Assembly (NCBI GenBank): GCA_937996235.1
Contig: CALKVK010000038.1
Span: forward strand, 259,023 to 323,022
Reading direction: 5' to 3'
DNA: 64,000 nt
DNA from: an uncultured bacterium
GTDB lineage: Bacteria > Planctomycetota > JAJSAM01 > JAJVHW01
In this document: positions 1 through 7,393 of the stretch, in pieces
Layout: every line of letters begins with the position of its first letter
How positions within the stretch are numbered: the stretch's first letter is position 1
Program-made: the position numbers and the translations under genes
The notes under the pieces: model-generated
What the model saw: the letters and a program-made list of their open reading frames with translations, nothing else
What the model was told of the DNA's origin: nothing
The model's database searches: none

Positions 1-226
1 CGAGGTAGTACGCCGTCAGGTCGTCGATCGCGCGTCCGACGCGGAGCTGCGACAGCACCTGCAGGAGCGCGGGCTCCGGCAGGCGGCGCGCCTCGTCGGA
101 CTCCTCGCGCAGGTGCCGCGCCGCGAGGAGCACGGCCGCGAAGTCGTCGACGAGGACGTTCGCGAGCTCCTTGATCTCGGGAATGCGGTCGGCGTCTTCG
201 GCGGGCGTCTGGGTGTCGTCGGACAT
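1..226 (-). CDS. hypothetical protein, 5' part only (runs off left edge)
   Basis: Only the first 75 codons are in the window, from the ATG at 226. The protein begins MSDDTQTPAEDADR and continues as an acidic, Leu/Ala-rich, probably helical chain (for example VDDFAAVLLAARHL). There is no signal peptide and no motif I recognise. The start is supported by GAGGAAA 8-9 bases upstream and by a TACCTT box about 30 bases upstream. Codon use matches the neighbours, with G/C in most third positions. Its C-terminal part lies outside the window, so the family cannot be named. Confidence 0.65.
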   Translation of the reverse strand, partial: MSDDTQTPAEDADRIPEIKELANVLVDDFAAVLLAARHLREESDEARRLPEPALLQVLSQLRVGRAIDDLTAYYL

Positions 227-253
227 GGCGCGGTTTCCTCGGCGGGGCCCCGC

Positions 254-259
254 AAGGTA
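254..259 (-). promoter_or_regulatory. -10-like box TACCTT for the gene starting at 226
   Basis: On the minus strand a TACCTT (TANNNT pattern) precedes the start codon by about 27 bases, leaving a short leader that contains the GAGGAAA ribosome site. No clear -35 is visible. It fits the -10 pattern seen repeatedly in this window. Confidence 0.35.
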
Positions 260-318
260 CCCCCCGCCGTGCGGCGCGGTGCGAAGTTCCGGCGAGGCGC
301 GGGAGCGGACGGCGCGCG

Positions 319-1311
319 TCAGCGTGCGCCGTAGTTGTGCGCCGTGGTCTCTTCGTTGCGGTCCGTGGCCGGCGCGGGCGCGCGCGTGAGCGCCGACACC
401 CGCTCGCGCTCCTCGGCGGAGAGCGGCGGATCGAGTGCGGCGAGCGCCGGCGCGAGCTGTTCGAGACTGCGTGCGCCGAGCAGCGGCGCCGTCACGTCGG
501 GGTGCGACGCGACCCACGCGACCGCGAGCGCGACCGGGTGCCGCCCGAGTTCGAGCGCGAGCGCGCCGAAGCGCTCGGCCGCGCGCAGGTACTCGGGATC
601 GCCGTAGCGCGTCGCGTACATGCGGTTGTCCACGATGCGCCCGCTCGACGGCGCGCGGTCGATCCCGTAGCGCCCCGAGAGCAGGCCGCCCGCGACCGGG
701 CTGTACGGGAAGACCGCGAGCGCCTCGGAGCGCGCGAACGGCAGGATCTCCGACTCGGCCTGGCGCTTCAGCAGGTTGTACATCGGCTGCAGCGCGACGA
801 GCGGCGCGAGGTGTTCGCGCGCGGCGACGCCCAGCGCCTTCGCGGCCTGCCACGCGGCGAAGTTGCTCGCCGCCGGGTGCAGCACCTTGCCCGCGCGGAC
901 GAGGTCGTCGAGCGCGCGCAGCGTCTCGTCGAGCGCCGTGTGGTCGTCGAAGCGGTGCACGTAGTAGAGGTCGATGCGGTCGGTGCCGAGCCGCCGCAGA
1001 CTCGCCTCGGCGGCGCGCACGAGGTGGTAGCGGCTCGCGCCGCGCGCGTTGCGACCGGGTCCCGTCGGGAAGTACGCCTTCGTCGCGATCACGACGTCGT
1101 CGCGGCAGCCGGCGACGAGCCGCCCGAGGATCTCCTCGGAGCGCCCGCCGTTGTAGACGTCCGCGGTGTCGAAGAGGTCGATGCCGACGTCGCGGCACGC
1201 GGCGAACATGCGCGCCGACTCGGCCTCGTCGGCGTCGCCGCCGAACGACATCGTGCCCAGCGCGAGGCGCGCGACGCGGATGCCGGTGCGCCCGAGGAAC
1301 GTCGTCTCCAT
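319..1311 (-). CDS. aldo/keto reductase
   Basis: A 330-residue NADPH-dependent oxidoreductase of the aldo/keto reductase superfamily, a cytosolic TIM barrel that reduces aldehydes and ketones. The catalytic tetrad of the family is visible: Asp48 and Tyr53 in DTADVYNGG, Lys78 in ATKAY and His119 in YYVHR. The N-terminal strand LGRTGIRVARLALGTMSFGG and the C-terminal cofactor segment (PLLGARSLEQL) are typical. Length is normal for the YajO/Tas-like branch. ATG at 1311 overlaps the TGA of the upstream PHA-system gene (TGATG), so the two are probably co-transcribed and translationally coupled. The natural substrate cannot be read from the sequence. Confidence 0.93.
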   Translation of the reverse strand: METTFLGRTGIRVARLALGTMSFGGDADEAESARMFAACRDVGIDLFDTADVYNGGRSEEILGRLVAGCRDDVVIATKAYFPTGPGRNARGASRYHLVRAAEASLRRLGTDRIDLYYVHRFDDHTALDETLRALDDLVRAGKVLHPAASNFAAWQAAKALGVAAREHLAPLVALQPMYNLLKRQAESEILPFARSEALAVFPYSPVAGGLLSGRYGIDRAPSSGRIVDNRMYATRYGDPEYLRAAERFGALALELGRHPVALAVAWVASHPDVTAPLLGARSLEQLAPALAALDPPLSAEERERVSALTRAPAPATDRNEETTAHNYGAR

Positions 1312-1625
1312 CAGCTCGCTCCCCCGCCGAGGCACGTGCGGATCTCGCTGCGCACGGCGTCCTCGATCGCGCCGCGGAACGCGAGCGCGAGGAGCGGCAC
1401 CTCGGCGCGCACGCACACGCGGTCCGCCTGCACGTCCACGTCGGCCTTCACGCGCACACCGGAGAGCGTGAGGCGCAGCTCGCCGCGGTCCCTGCCCCAC
1501 CACTCGTCGACGTCGTCGATGCGGCCCGCGTGGCGCGCGCGCAGCCGCGACGCGAGTCCGCGCAGGCGCAGGACGGCGTCGGCGACGGGCAGCGAGTGTG
1601 TCACTTCGGTGCGCAGCGTGGGCAT
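1311..1625 (-). CDS. polyhydroxyalkanoic acid system (PHA_gran_rgn) family protein
   Basis: A small protein of 104 residues resembling the PHA_gran_rgn family, small proteins often found near PHA granule genes and thought to be granule-associated or regulatory. It opens with a short strand (TEVTHSLPVADAVLRLRGLA), has a middle GELRLTLSGVRVKADVDV segment and ends with VPLLALAFRGAIEDAVRSEI, the pattern of the family. ATG at 1625 is chosen; an in-frame GTG at 1649 would add eight residues and neither has a strong ribosome site. It overlaps the aldo/keto reductase by one base. A phasin-like gene lies elsewhere in the window (21.9 kb), which supports a PHA-storing host. The assignment rests on sequence pattern alone. 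Confidence 0.7.
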   Translation of the reverse strand: MPTLRTEVTHSLPVADAVLRLRGLASRLRARHAGRIDDVDEWWGRDRGELRLTLSGVRVKADVDVQADRVCVRAEVPLLALAFRGAIEDAVRSEIRTCLGGGAS

Positions 1626-1666
1626 GGTGGAATGCTGCGCAGTCGGCACACGAGGGACGAGGAATC

Positions 1667-2854
1667 ATGCGCTTCACGAGGATCGCCGCGTGTCTCGCGG
1701 CGCTGGTGCTCGGCACTGCGGCACCCGCGGAGGACGGGCCGCAGCCGCCCGCACGGCCGGAGCGCGTGGACGCGCTGCTCGCGCCGCTCGTGGAACGGCA
1801 CGGGGTGCCCGCGCTCGGCGGCGCGATCGTCGCTCTCGACGGGCTCGCGGCCGTCGGCGTCGCGGGACACCGCGCGGCGGGGCACGACGCGGAGGTCGCC
1901 GTCGACGACCTCTGGCACCTCGGCTCGTGCACGAAGGCGATGACGGCGACGCTGCTCGCGCGCTACGCGGAGCGCGAGGTGCTCTCGCTCGACACGCGGC
2001 TGCCCGCCGCGCTGCCGCAGCTCGCGGAGACGTTCGACGCCGGCTGGAAGGACGTCACGCTGCGCGAGCTGCTGCAGCACCGCGGCGGCGCGCCGACGGC
2101 CGTCGAGCCGCGGCTGTGGGGACGTCTCTTCGCGTTCGAGGGCACGCCGGCCGCCGCGCGCGCGCTGCTCGTGAGCGAGACGCTGCGCGGCGCGCCCGCG
2201 GGTCCCCACGGCGAGCACTTCGAGTACTCGAACACGGGCTACGCGATCGCGGCGCACGCGCTCGAGACGCGCACGGAGCGCCCGTGGGAGAGCCTCGTGC
2301 AGAGCGACCTGTTCGAGCCGCTCGACATGCACCCCGGCTTCGGCGCCCCCGGTACCGCGGGCACGGAGCCGGACCAGCCGTGGGGCCATCGCGAGGTCGG
2401 CGGCGCCCTTGCCGCGGTGCCGCCCGGTCCCGGCGCGGACAACCCGCCCGCGATCGGGCCCGCCGGCACGGTGCATGCGTCGCTCGCGGACTGGGCGAAG
2501 TTCGTGGGGCTGCACCTCCGCGGTGCACGTCCGGACGCCGCGGGGCTGCTGCTGCCGCGCGCCGCGTTCGAGGCGCTGCACACGCCGCCCGCGGGCGCCG
2601 ACTACGCGCTCGGCTGGCGCGTCACGACGCGCGAGTGGGCGCGGGGCGAGGGCGGCACGGGCCGTGTGCTCATGCACGCCGGCAGCAACACGATGTGGTA
2701 CTGCGTCGCCTGGATCGCGCCGGAACGCGGCATCGCGGTGCTCGCGACGTGCAACGCCGGCGGGCGGCGCGGCGAGCAGGCGTGCGACGCGGTGTGCGGC
2801 GCGCTGCTGCGTCACGCGCACGCGGACACGGCGGAACCGCAGCGGCCGCGGTAG
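1667..2854 (+). CDS. beta-lactamase-family serine hydrolase (secreted)
   Basis: A 395-residue protein with an N-terminal signal peptide (about residues 1-21), followed by a class C beta-lactamase/transpeptidase fold. The active-site SxxK is S87-C-T-K90 in HLGSCTKAM and the second motif is Y187-S-N in FEYSNTGYA. A late motif around LMHAGSNTMW takes the place of the KTG/HxG box. Such enzymes act in the periplasm or outside the cell as D-alanyl-D-alanine carboxypeptidases, esterases or related hydrolases; antibiotic hydrolysis is not implied. ATG at 1667 is preceded by GAGGA. It is divergent from the PHA-system gene, with 41 bases between the start codons. Confidence 0.9.
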   Translation: MRFTRIAACLAALVLGTAAPAEDGPQPPARPERVDALLAPLVERHGVPALGGAIVALDGLAAVGVAGHRAAGHDAEVAVDDLWHLGSCTKAMTATLLARYAEREVLSLDTRLPAALPQLAETFDAGWKDVTLRELLQHRGGAPTAVEPRLWGRLFAFEGTPAAARALLVSETLRGAPAGPHGEHFEYSNTGYAIAAHALETRTERPWESLVQSDLFEPLDMHPGFGAPGTAGTEPDQPWGHREVGGALAAVPPGPGADNPPAIGPAGTVHASLADWAKFVGLHLRGARPDAAGLLLPRAAFEALHTPPAGADYALGWRVTTREWARGEGGTGRVLMHAGSNTMWYCVAWIAPERGIAVLATCNAGGRRGEQACDAVCGALLRHAHADTAEPQRPR

Positions 2855-2915
2855 ACGCACGCGCGCCGGCGGCGACAATGACGCGGCGCGGCACGGGGCC
2901 GCGGGGGAGCCGGTC

Positions 2916-4538
2916 GTGATCCGCGTTCGAGCGTGCGTCGCCGTCTGTCTGCTGGCCGTGTCGGCGCTCGTCGGCGTGCCGCCGGCCATCGCGGGCTCCG
3001 GCGCACCCGTCCGCACCGAGGACTTCCTCGGCCGCGTGGACCGCGCGATCGACCGCGGCGCGGCGTGGCTGCTGGCGCAGCAGCTGAAGGAAGGCGGCTT
3101 CGGCACGTTCGCGCGCTACCCGGCCGCGCAGACGGCGCTCGCGTACCACACGCTGCGCGTGTGCGGCGTCCCCCGCACCGACCCGGCGCTGGAGCGCGCC
3201 TACCGCGTGCTGCGCGACGAGTACCTGCAGGCGCGCGACGCGGACCAGCTCCGCACGTACACCGCGGCGCTCGTGATGATGGCGATCGAGAGCCACGGCT
3301 GGGCCGACGCGGCCACGTCTGCGCGCGAGAGCCGCTACGCGACGCAGCGCGAGCGCATCACGAAGCTCGACGAGCCCGATCTCGCGTGGATGCGTGAGCT
3401 CACGGCGTTCGTCGTCGGCAACCAGGCCGAGAACGGCGGCTGGCGCTACGGCCAGCGCGTGGACCGCTACACGAAGGGCGGCAACTCCCAGGACTACGAC
3501 CACAGCAACACGCAGTACGCGCTGCTCGGGCTGAAGTCGGCGCGGCGCTGCGGCGTCGACGTGGACGCGGCGGTGTTCCGGCGGACGCTCGACCACCTGC
3601 TCGACGCGCAGGAGAGCGACGGTCCCGACGTGCCGCGCGTGCACTTCGGGGCGAAGGGCTCGACGCACGCCGCCGAGACCGACCGTGCGCGCGGCTGGAG
3701 CTACGTCGCGATCCCCGCGGGGCGCGCGACGCGCGACACGCGGAACGGCTCGGGCGCGTACGGGTCGATGACCGCGGGCTCGCTCGGCGCGGTCGTCATC
3801 TGCCGCAGCGAGCTGCTCGACGGCAGCACCCTGCCGCGCAAGGTCGAGGCGGCCAGCGAGCGCTCCGTCTGGGACGGCGTCGCGTGGCTCGGGCGGCACT
3901 TCACCGTCACGGCGAACCCGAGCCATCCCGGCTGGCACTACTACTACCTCTACGCGCTGGAGCGCGCCGGCGTGCTCGCGGGCGTGGACTGGATGGGCGA
4001 CCACGACTGGTACGGCGAGGGCGCGGACTTCCTGGTGCGCGAGCAGGCTGACGACGGCCGCTGGCGCGACGCGGGCCCGGACCTCGTCACGACGTGCTTC
4101 GCGCTGCTCTTCCTGAAGCGCGGCACGCTGCCGGTCGCGCGCGGCGCGGTGACGCCGTCGGGCGCGGCGGACGCGATCGACTTCGCGGCGGCGGCGCGTC
4201 TGCGCGACAAGGACCTCGAGGACTTCGTCGACCTCGTCGTCTCGCGCTGGCCGCGTGCGCAGACGGCGGCGGCGCGCGAGGAGCTGCGCCGCGGGCTCGC
4301 GAGCGTCGGCCGCAAGATCGTGCCGCCGCTCCTGCGGCGCATGGCGACCGGCGACGACGCCGAGCGCGCGAGCGCGCACGCGCTCGCCGCGGGCGTCACG
4401 GGGCAGTCGTTCGCCTACGACCCGGCGGCCGACGCCGCGACGCGCTTCGACGCGCTCGTCGCGTGGGAGGAGTGGTACATGGCGCGCGCGTCGCGCCTGC
4501 GCTTCGACTCCGCGACCGGCACGCTCGTCGCCGACTGA
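2916..4538 (+). CDS. secreted prenyltransferase/squalene-oxidase-repeat protein
   Basis: A 540-residue protein with a signal peptide (about residues 1-28) and an alpha-alpha toroid made of squalene-cyclase-type repeats. Recurrent units are visible: AAWLLAQQLKEGGFGTF, FVVGNQAENGGWRYG, HSNTQYALLGLKSAR and TTCFALLFLKRG. The position where squalene-hopene cyclases carry DxDDTA reads DYDHSNTQ, so the acid motif for cyclisation is missing and hopanoid synthesis is not supported. The last 130 residues are a helical, HEAT-like extension (LRDKDLEDFVDLVVSRW onward). GTG at 2916 is chosen for its GGGGGAG site and because the signal peptide follows directly. Similar secreted proteins are common in Planctomycetes; their role is unknown. 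Confidence 0.8.
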   Translation: MIRVRACVAVCLLAVSALVGVPPAIAGSGAPVRTEDFLGRVDRAIDRGAAWLLAQQLKEGGFGTFARYPAAQTALAYHTLRVCGVPRTDPALERAYRVLRDEYLQARDADQLRTYTAALVMMAIESHGWADAATSARESRYATQRERITKLDEPDLAWMRELTAFVVGNQAENGGWRYGQRVDRYTKGGNSQDYDHSNTQYALLGLKSARRCGVDVDAAVFRRTLDHLLDAQESDGPDVPRVHFGAKGSTHAAETDRARGWSYVAIPAGRATRDTRNGSGAYGSMTAGSLGAVVICRSELLDGSTLPRKVEAASERSVWDGVAWLGRHFTVTANPSHPGWHYYYLYALERAGVLAGVDWMGDHDWYGEGADFLVREQADDGRWRDAGPDLVTTCFALLFLKRGTLPVARGAVTPSGAADAIDFAAAARLRDKDLEDFVDLVVSRWPRAQTAAAREELRRGLASVGRKIVPPLLRRMATGDDAERASAHALAAGVTGQSFAYDPAADAATRFDALVAWEEWYMARASRLRFDSATGTLVAD

Positions 4539-4827
4539 CGCGCCCCGCTTCTCACCCCGCCGCCGCCCGCCGCCACTCCCATCCGCATCGGGGACGGTCC
4601 TCGCCCAGGCTCGGAGTGTGACGGGAAGTGGAATCGGGGACACTCCTTCGAGGCTGGCGCGGGGACGTCGGCGCGCGTCGCGTGGGACGCTGCTGCGCGA
4701 CGCGATCGGCAGGCGCGCTCCGAGCCTGAGGAGTGTCCCCGTCTCAACTTGCCGTGGTGTCCCGAGCCTGCGCGAGGACCGTCCCCATCGGAACGGGGAG
4801 TGGCGGGGAGTGGCGAGGGCGGAGGGG
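4539..4827. other. intergenic region between convergent genes, filled by a palindromic repeat
   Basis: No gene is visible. Almost the whole gap is a large inverted repeat (4572-4804, listed separately), placed between two convergent stop codons. It could act as a bidirectional terminator or mRNA-stabilising hairpin. Confidence 0.6.
4572..4804. repeat. palindromic REP-like element, GGGGACGGTCCTCG family
   Basis: Left arm 4572-4657 and right arm 4721-4804 are imperfect inverted copies of each other. Each arm contains, in the same order, GGGGACGGTCCTCGC, CAGGCTCGG and GGGGACACTCCT. The 63-base centre carries a further GCGTCGCG/CGCGACGC stem, so the element could fold into one long hairpin. The same core motifs recur at 63201-63482. 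There is no coding capacity. This resembles REP/BIME or MITE-like dispersed repeats found between convergent genes; no transposase for it is present in the window. Confidence 0.7.
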
Positions 4828-5778
4828 TCAGATGTCGAAGCGGTCGACGACTTCCCAGCGGCCGGGGGCGCGGCGCAGGACGACCTCCACCTCGATGCGC
4901 GCGCCGACGCGCACGCGGCAGTAGTGGAAGCCGCGGTCGCCGTCGTAGAGGTCGGGGCGCGTGCCGGGCCGACCGGGCTCGAGCAGCTCGTGCAGCGGCG
5001 AGCCGCCGCCGCCCGTGACGATCGTCTGCAGCCCGCCCTCGTAGAAGTGCTCGTACGAGTGGACGTGCCCCACGAAGAGCGCGCGCGCCTTCGGGTACTC
5101 CGCGGCGAGCGGCACGACCACGTCGCGCACCCAGTCGGACTCGCCGGGGCGGATGCGGTTCGAGTACGGCGGATGGTGGCAGACGAGCAGGACGGCGCGG
5201 ACGTCGTCGTCTGCGTCGGCCCGCTCGAGCTGCGCGGCCAGCCAGTCGCGCGTGCGCCGCACGCCGTCCGCGCCGAGCGCGTCGGTGTTCGAGTCGAAGA
5301 GCAGGAAGCGCAGGCCGCGCCAGTCGCGCACGTACGCGTCGTGCCCGTCGAGCCACGGGAAGCGCGCGAAGTAGTTCGCGCGCCCGGCTGCGTCGTCGCC
5401 GATGTACTCGTGGTTGCCGAACACGGGCCACAGCGCGATCCCGGCGTCGCGCAGCGGCGCGAAGTCGCGGTCGAAGATCTCCCACTGCGACGCGAGCCCG
5501 CCGACGCGCGCGATGTCGCCGGTGTGCACGACGAACGCCGGGTGCTCGTCGCGCATGCGCTCGGCCATCTCGATGTGCCCCGCGGGATCGAGCTGCGGAC
5601 CCGGCTCGACGAGGAACCCGGGGCGCGAGTCGCCGAGCACGAGGAACGTGTCGGAGGTCGGGTCGGGAGTGCCGGAGAAGACGGGCGCGGTGCCGGCGGC
5701 GGTGACCGACGCGCACCCCGCCGCGACGGGCGCGAGGACCAGTGCGGACGCGACGAGCAGGCGCTCTGCGGTGTTCAC
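4828..5778 (-). CDS. metallophosphoesterase lipoprotein
   Basis: A 316-residue calcineurin-like phosphoesterase with a lipoprotein signal (lipobox ending at Cys22, VAAGC), so it is probably anchored in the envelope. The metal-binding blocks are in the right order: GDSR near residue 49, GDIARVGG, GNHEY, VCHHPPYSN and GHVHSYEH. The layout resembles purple-acid-phosphatase-like and alkaline phosphodiesterase-type proteins. The substrate is unknown. The GTG start has no Shine-Dalgarno but lies 6 bases after a TAGCGT box, suggesting a leaderless mRNA. It converges with the cyclase-fold gene across the palindromic repeat. Confidence 0.92.
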   Translation of the reverse strand: MNTAERLLVASALVLAPVAAGCASVTAAGTAPVFSGTPDPTSDTFLVLGDSRPGFLVEPGPQLDPAGHIEMAERMRDEHPAFVVHTGDIARVGGLASQWEIFDRDFAPLRDAGIALWPVFGNHEYIGDDAAGRANYFARFPWLDGHDAYVRDWRGLRFLLFDSNTDALGADGVRRTRDWLAAQLERADADDDVRAVLLVCHHPPYSNRIRPGESDWVRDVVVPLAAEYPKARALFVGHVHSYEHFYEGGLQTIVTGGGGSPLHELLEPGRPGTRPDLYDGDRGFHYCRVRVGARIEVEVVLRRAPGRWEVVDRFDI

Positions 5779-5784
5779 GCGCGG

Positions 5785-5790
5785 ACGCTA
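5785..5790 (-). promoter_or_regulatory. -10 box TAGCGT, leaderless start of the phosphoesterase
   Basis: TAGCGT on the minus strand, then exactly 6 bases, then the GTG start. No ribosome site lies between. Transcription would begin at or next to the start codon. Confidence 0.6.
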
Positions 5791-5809
5791 CGCGAGCCGC
5801 CGGGCGGCG

Positions 5810-6511
5810 TCACGCCTCCCACGTGAGTTCGAGCCCCGCGAGATCGACGTGGAGCTCGGCCGCGCGACGGATCGCCGCGACGTGCTCCGCCCGCGACACG
5901 ACCGTCGCGCCCATGCGCAGGATGTGCGGGTTCGGCATCTGCGCGTCGAAGAGCACGATCCCGCGCCGGAACAGGCTGCGCACGGCGACGACGAGCGCCG
6001 CCTTCGACGCGTCCGTGACGCGGTGGAACATGCTCTCGCCCGCGAACACGCCGCCGACGTGCACGCCGTAGATCCCGCCCACGAGATCGTCGCCGCACCA
6101 CACCTCGACGCTGTGCGCGTGGCCCGCGCGGTGCAGCTCCGCGTACGCGCGCAGCATGCGCGGCACGATCCACGTGCCCTCGCGGCGCTCGCCGCACGCG
6201 CGCATCACGCGCTCGAACGCGCGGTCCCACGTGAAGCGGAACACGCCGCTGCGCAGCCGGCGCGCGAGCCGCGCGGAGACGTGCAGCCGCTCCGGCTCGA
6301 TGCGCGCGCGCGGATCGGGCGACCACCACACGATCGGGTACTCGTCGGTGAACCACGGGAAGATGCCCGTCCGGTACGCGAGCAGCAGCCGCGGCACACT
6401 CAGGTCGGCGCCGAAGGCGAGCTCGCCGTCGGCGCCGGCGCGCAAGGGGTCGGGGAACCAGAGCGGCGCGCCGGGCGGCAGGAGGACCAGCGCGCGCTCC
6501 TCGTCGCTCAT
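5810..6511 (-). CDS. aat: leucyl/phenylalanyl-tRNA--protein transferase
   Basis: A 233-residue enzyme that transfers Leu or Phe from aminoacyl-tRNA to proteins with N-terminal Arg or Lys, making N-end-rule degradation substrates in the cytosol. Family hallmarks are clear: WFPDP, AYRTGIFPWF, PIVWWSPDPRA, WIVPRMLRAYAELHRAGHAHSVE, GGIYGVHVGGVFAGESMF and DAQMPNPH. Length is normal. The ATG at 6511 overlaps the TGA of the upstream TauE-like gene (ATGA), so the two form an operon with translational coupling. No clpS or clpA is nearby in the window. Confidence 0.96.
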   Translation of the reverse strand: MSDEERALVLLPPGAPLWFPDPLRAGADGELAFGADLSVPRLLLAYRTGIFPWFTDEYPIVWWSPDPRARIEPERLHVSARLARRLRSGVFRFTWDRAFERVMRACGERREGTWIVPRMLRAYAELHRAGHAHSVEVWCGDDLVGGIYGVHVGGVFAGESMFHRVTDASKAALVVAVRSLFRRGIVLFDAQMPNPHILRMGATVVSRAEHVAAIRRAAELHVDLAGLELTWEA

Positions 6512-7269
6512 GCGTGCCGCCACGCCCCGACGAGGAAGCGCACGCCGAGCACCAGCAGCAGCACGAGCACCACGCGACGGAACGTCCGCGCGTCCACGCG
6601 ACGTCCGACGACGACCCCCGCGACGAGTCCCACGAGCACCGCCGGGACGCCGCGCAGCACGGCGGCGCCGATGTCGCGCGTGAGCGACCCCGCCAGCGCG
6701 AAGAGCGCGATCTGGCACAGCGACGAGACGAGGAACGCGCACTGCATGTTCGCGCGCGCCGTGGCGGGCGGGAGCCGCCGCCACGCGGCGTAGAGCACGA
6801 TCGGCGGACCGCTCGTCGTGAACGCGCCGCCGAGCACGCCGCCGAGTGTCCCGGCGCACGCGGCGGCGAGGGCGGCGAGCGCGCCCTCGCCGCGCGGCGC
6901 GGCATCGCGCGCGTCGCGCAGCACGAGCGCCTGCAGGGCGTAGCCGACGAGCACGAGTCCGAGCAGCGCATGGAGCAGACGCGGGTCCGCCCCGCTCAGC
7001 AGGAGCACGCCGAACGGCGTCCCGACGCACACGCCCGCGACGAGCGGCAGGACGATGCTGCGGTCGATGCCGCGCCGGTTCGCGACGATCACCGTCACGT
7101 TCGTGCCGAGCCCGAGCAGCGCCACGACGGGCACCGCCTCGGCGAGCGGCAGGAACGCGGGGAGCACGGCCATCGCGACGAGGCCGAAGCCGAAGCCGGC
7201 GACGCCCTGCACGAGCGCCGCCAGCGCGAGCGTCGCGACGAGGATGCCCTGCTCCGCACCGATCGGCAC
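6508..7269 (-). CDS. TauE/SafE-family sulfite/organosulfonate exporter-like protein
   Basis: A 253-residue inner-membrane protein with about eight hydrophobic segments arranged as two similar halves, typical of the TauE/SafE (DUF81) family of anion transporters. The first repeat has VQGVAGFGFGLVAMAVLP and the second has LGGVLGGAFTTSGPPIVLYA; both match the family's GFGgG-like and GP motifs. The transported compound is not predictable. The GTG start lies 6 bases after TAGCCT with no ribosome site, consistent with a leaderless transcript. It is the first gene of an operon with aat. Confidence 0.9.
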   Translation of the reverse strand: MPIGAEQGILVATLALAALVQGVAGFGFGLVAMAVLPAFLPLAEAVPVVALLGLGTNVTVIVANRRGIDRSIVLPLVAGVCVGTPFGVLLLSGADPRLLHALLGLVLVGYALQALVLRDARDAAPRGEGALAALAAACAGTLGGVLGGAFTTSGPPIVLYAAWRRLPPATARANMQCAFLVSSLCQIALFALAGSLTRDIGAAVLRGVPAVLVGLVAGVVVGRRVDARTFRRVVLVLLLVLGVRFLVGAWRHA

Positions 7270-7275
7270 GGCGGC

Positions 7276-7281
7276 AGGCTA
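7276..7281 (-). promoter_or_regulatory. -10 box TAGCCT, leaderless start of the TauE-like/aat operon
   Basis: Minus-strand TAGCCT, a 6-base spacer GCCGCC, then GTG. This is the same arrangement as at 8709 and 22889. Confidence 0.6.
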
Positions 7282-7340
7282 CGCGGCGACACCGCACGCG
7301 CCACGACCGCGCGGACCTCGTCGCGCCGACGAATCGGAGC

Positions 7341-7373
7341 GGGCGCACCTGCGGCTCTTCCGCCGGTGCGCCC
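7341..7373 (-). terminator. hairpin terminator-like structure after the EF-hand-like secreted protein gene
   Basis: GGGCGCACC (7341-7349) pairs perfectly with GGTGCGCCC (7365-7373). Inside, after one mismatch, GCGG pairs with CCGC around a CTCTT loop. It lies 20 bases beyond the stop of the minus-strand gene ending at 7394. There is no clear T tract, as is common in G+C-rich genomes. Confidence 0.5.
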
Positions 7374-7393
7374 GTGGGGAACGCGCGAAACGA

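Noticed and set aside
1667..2854. Antibiotic-resistance beta-lactamase
   Set aside because: SxxK and YxN are shared with many esterases and carboxypeptidases; nothing specific for beta-lactamases is seen.
2916..4538. Squalene-hopene cyclase for hopanoid synthesis
   Set aside because: The protein is exported and lacks the DxDD acid motif; there are no other hopanoid genes.
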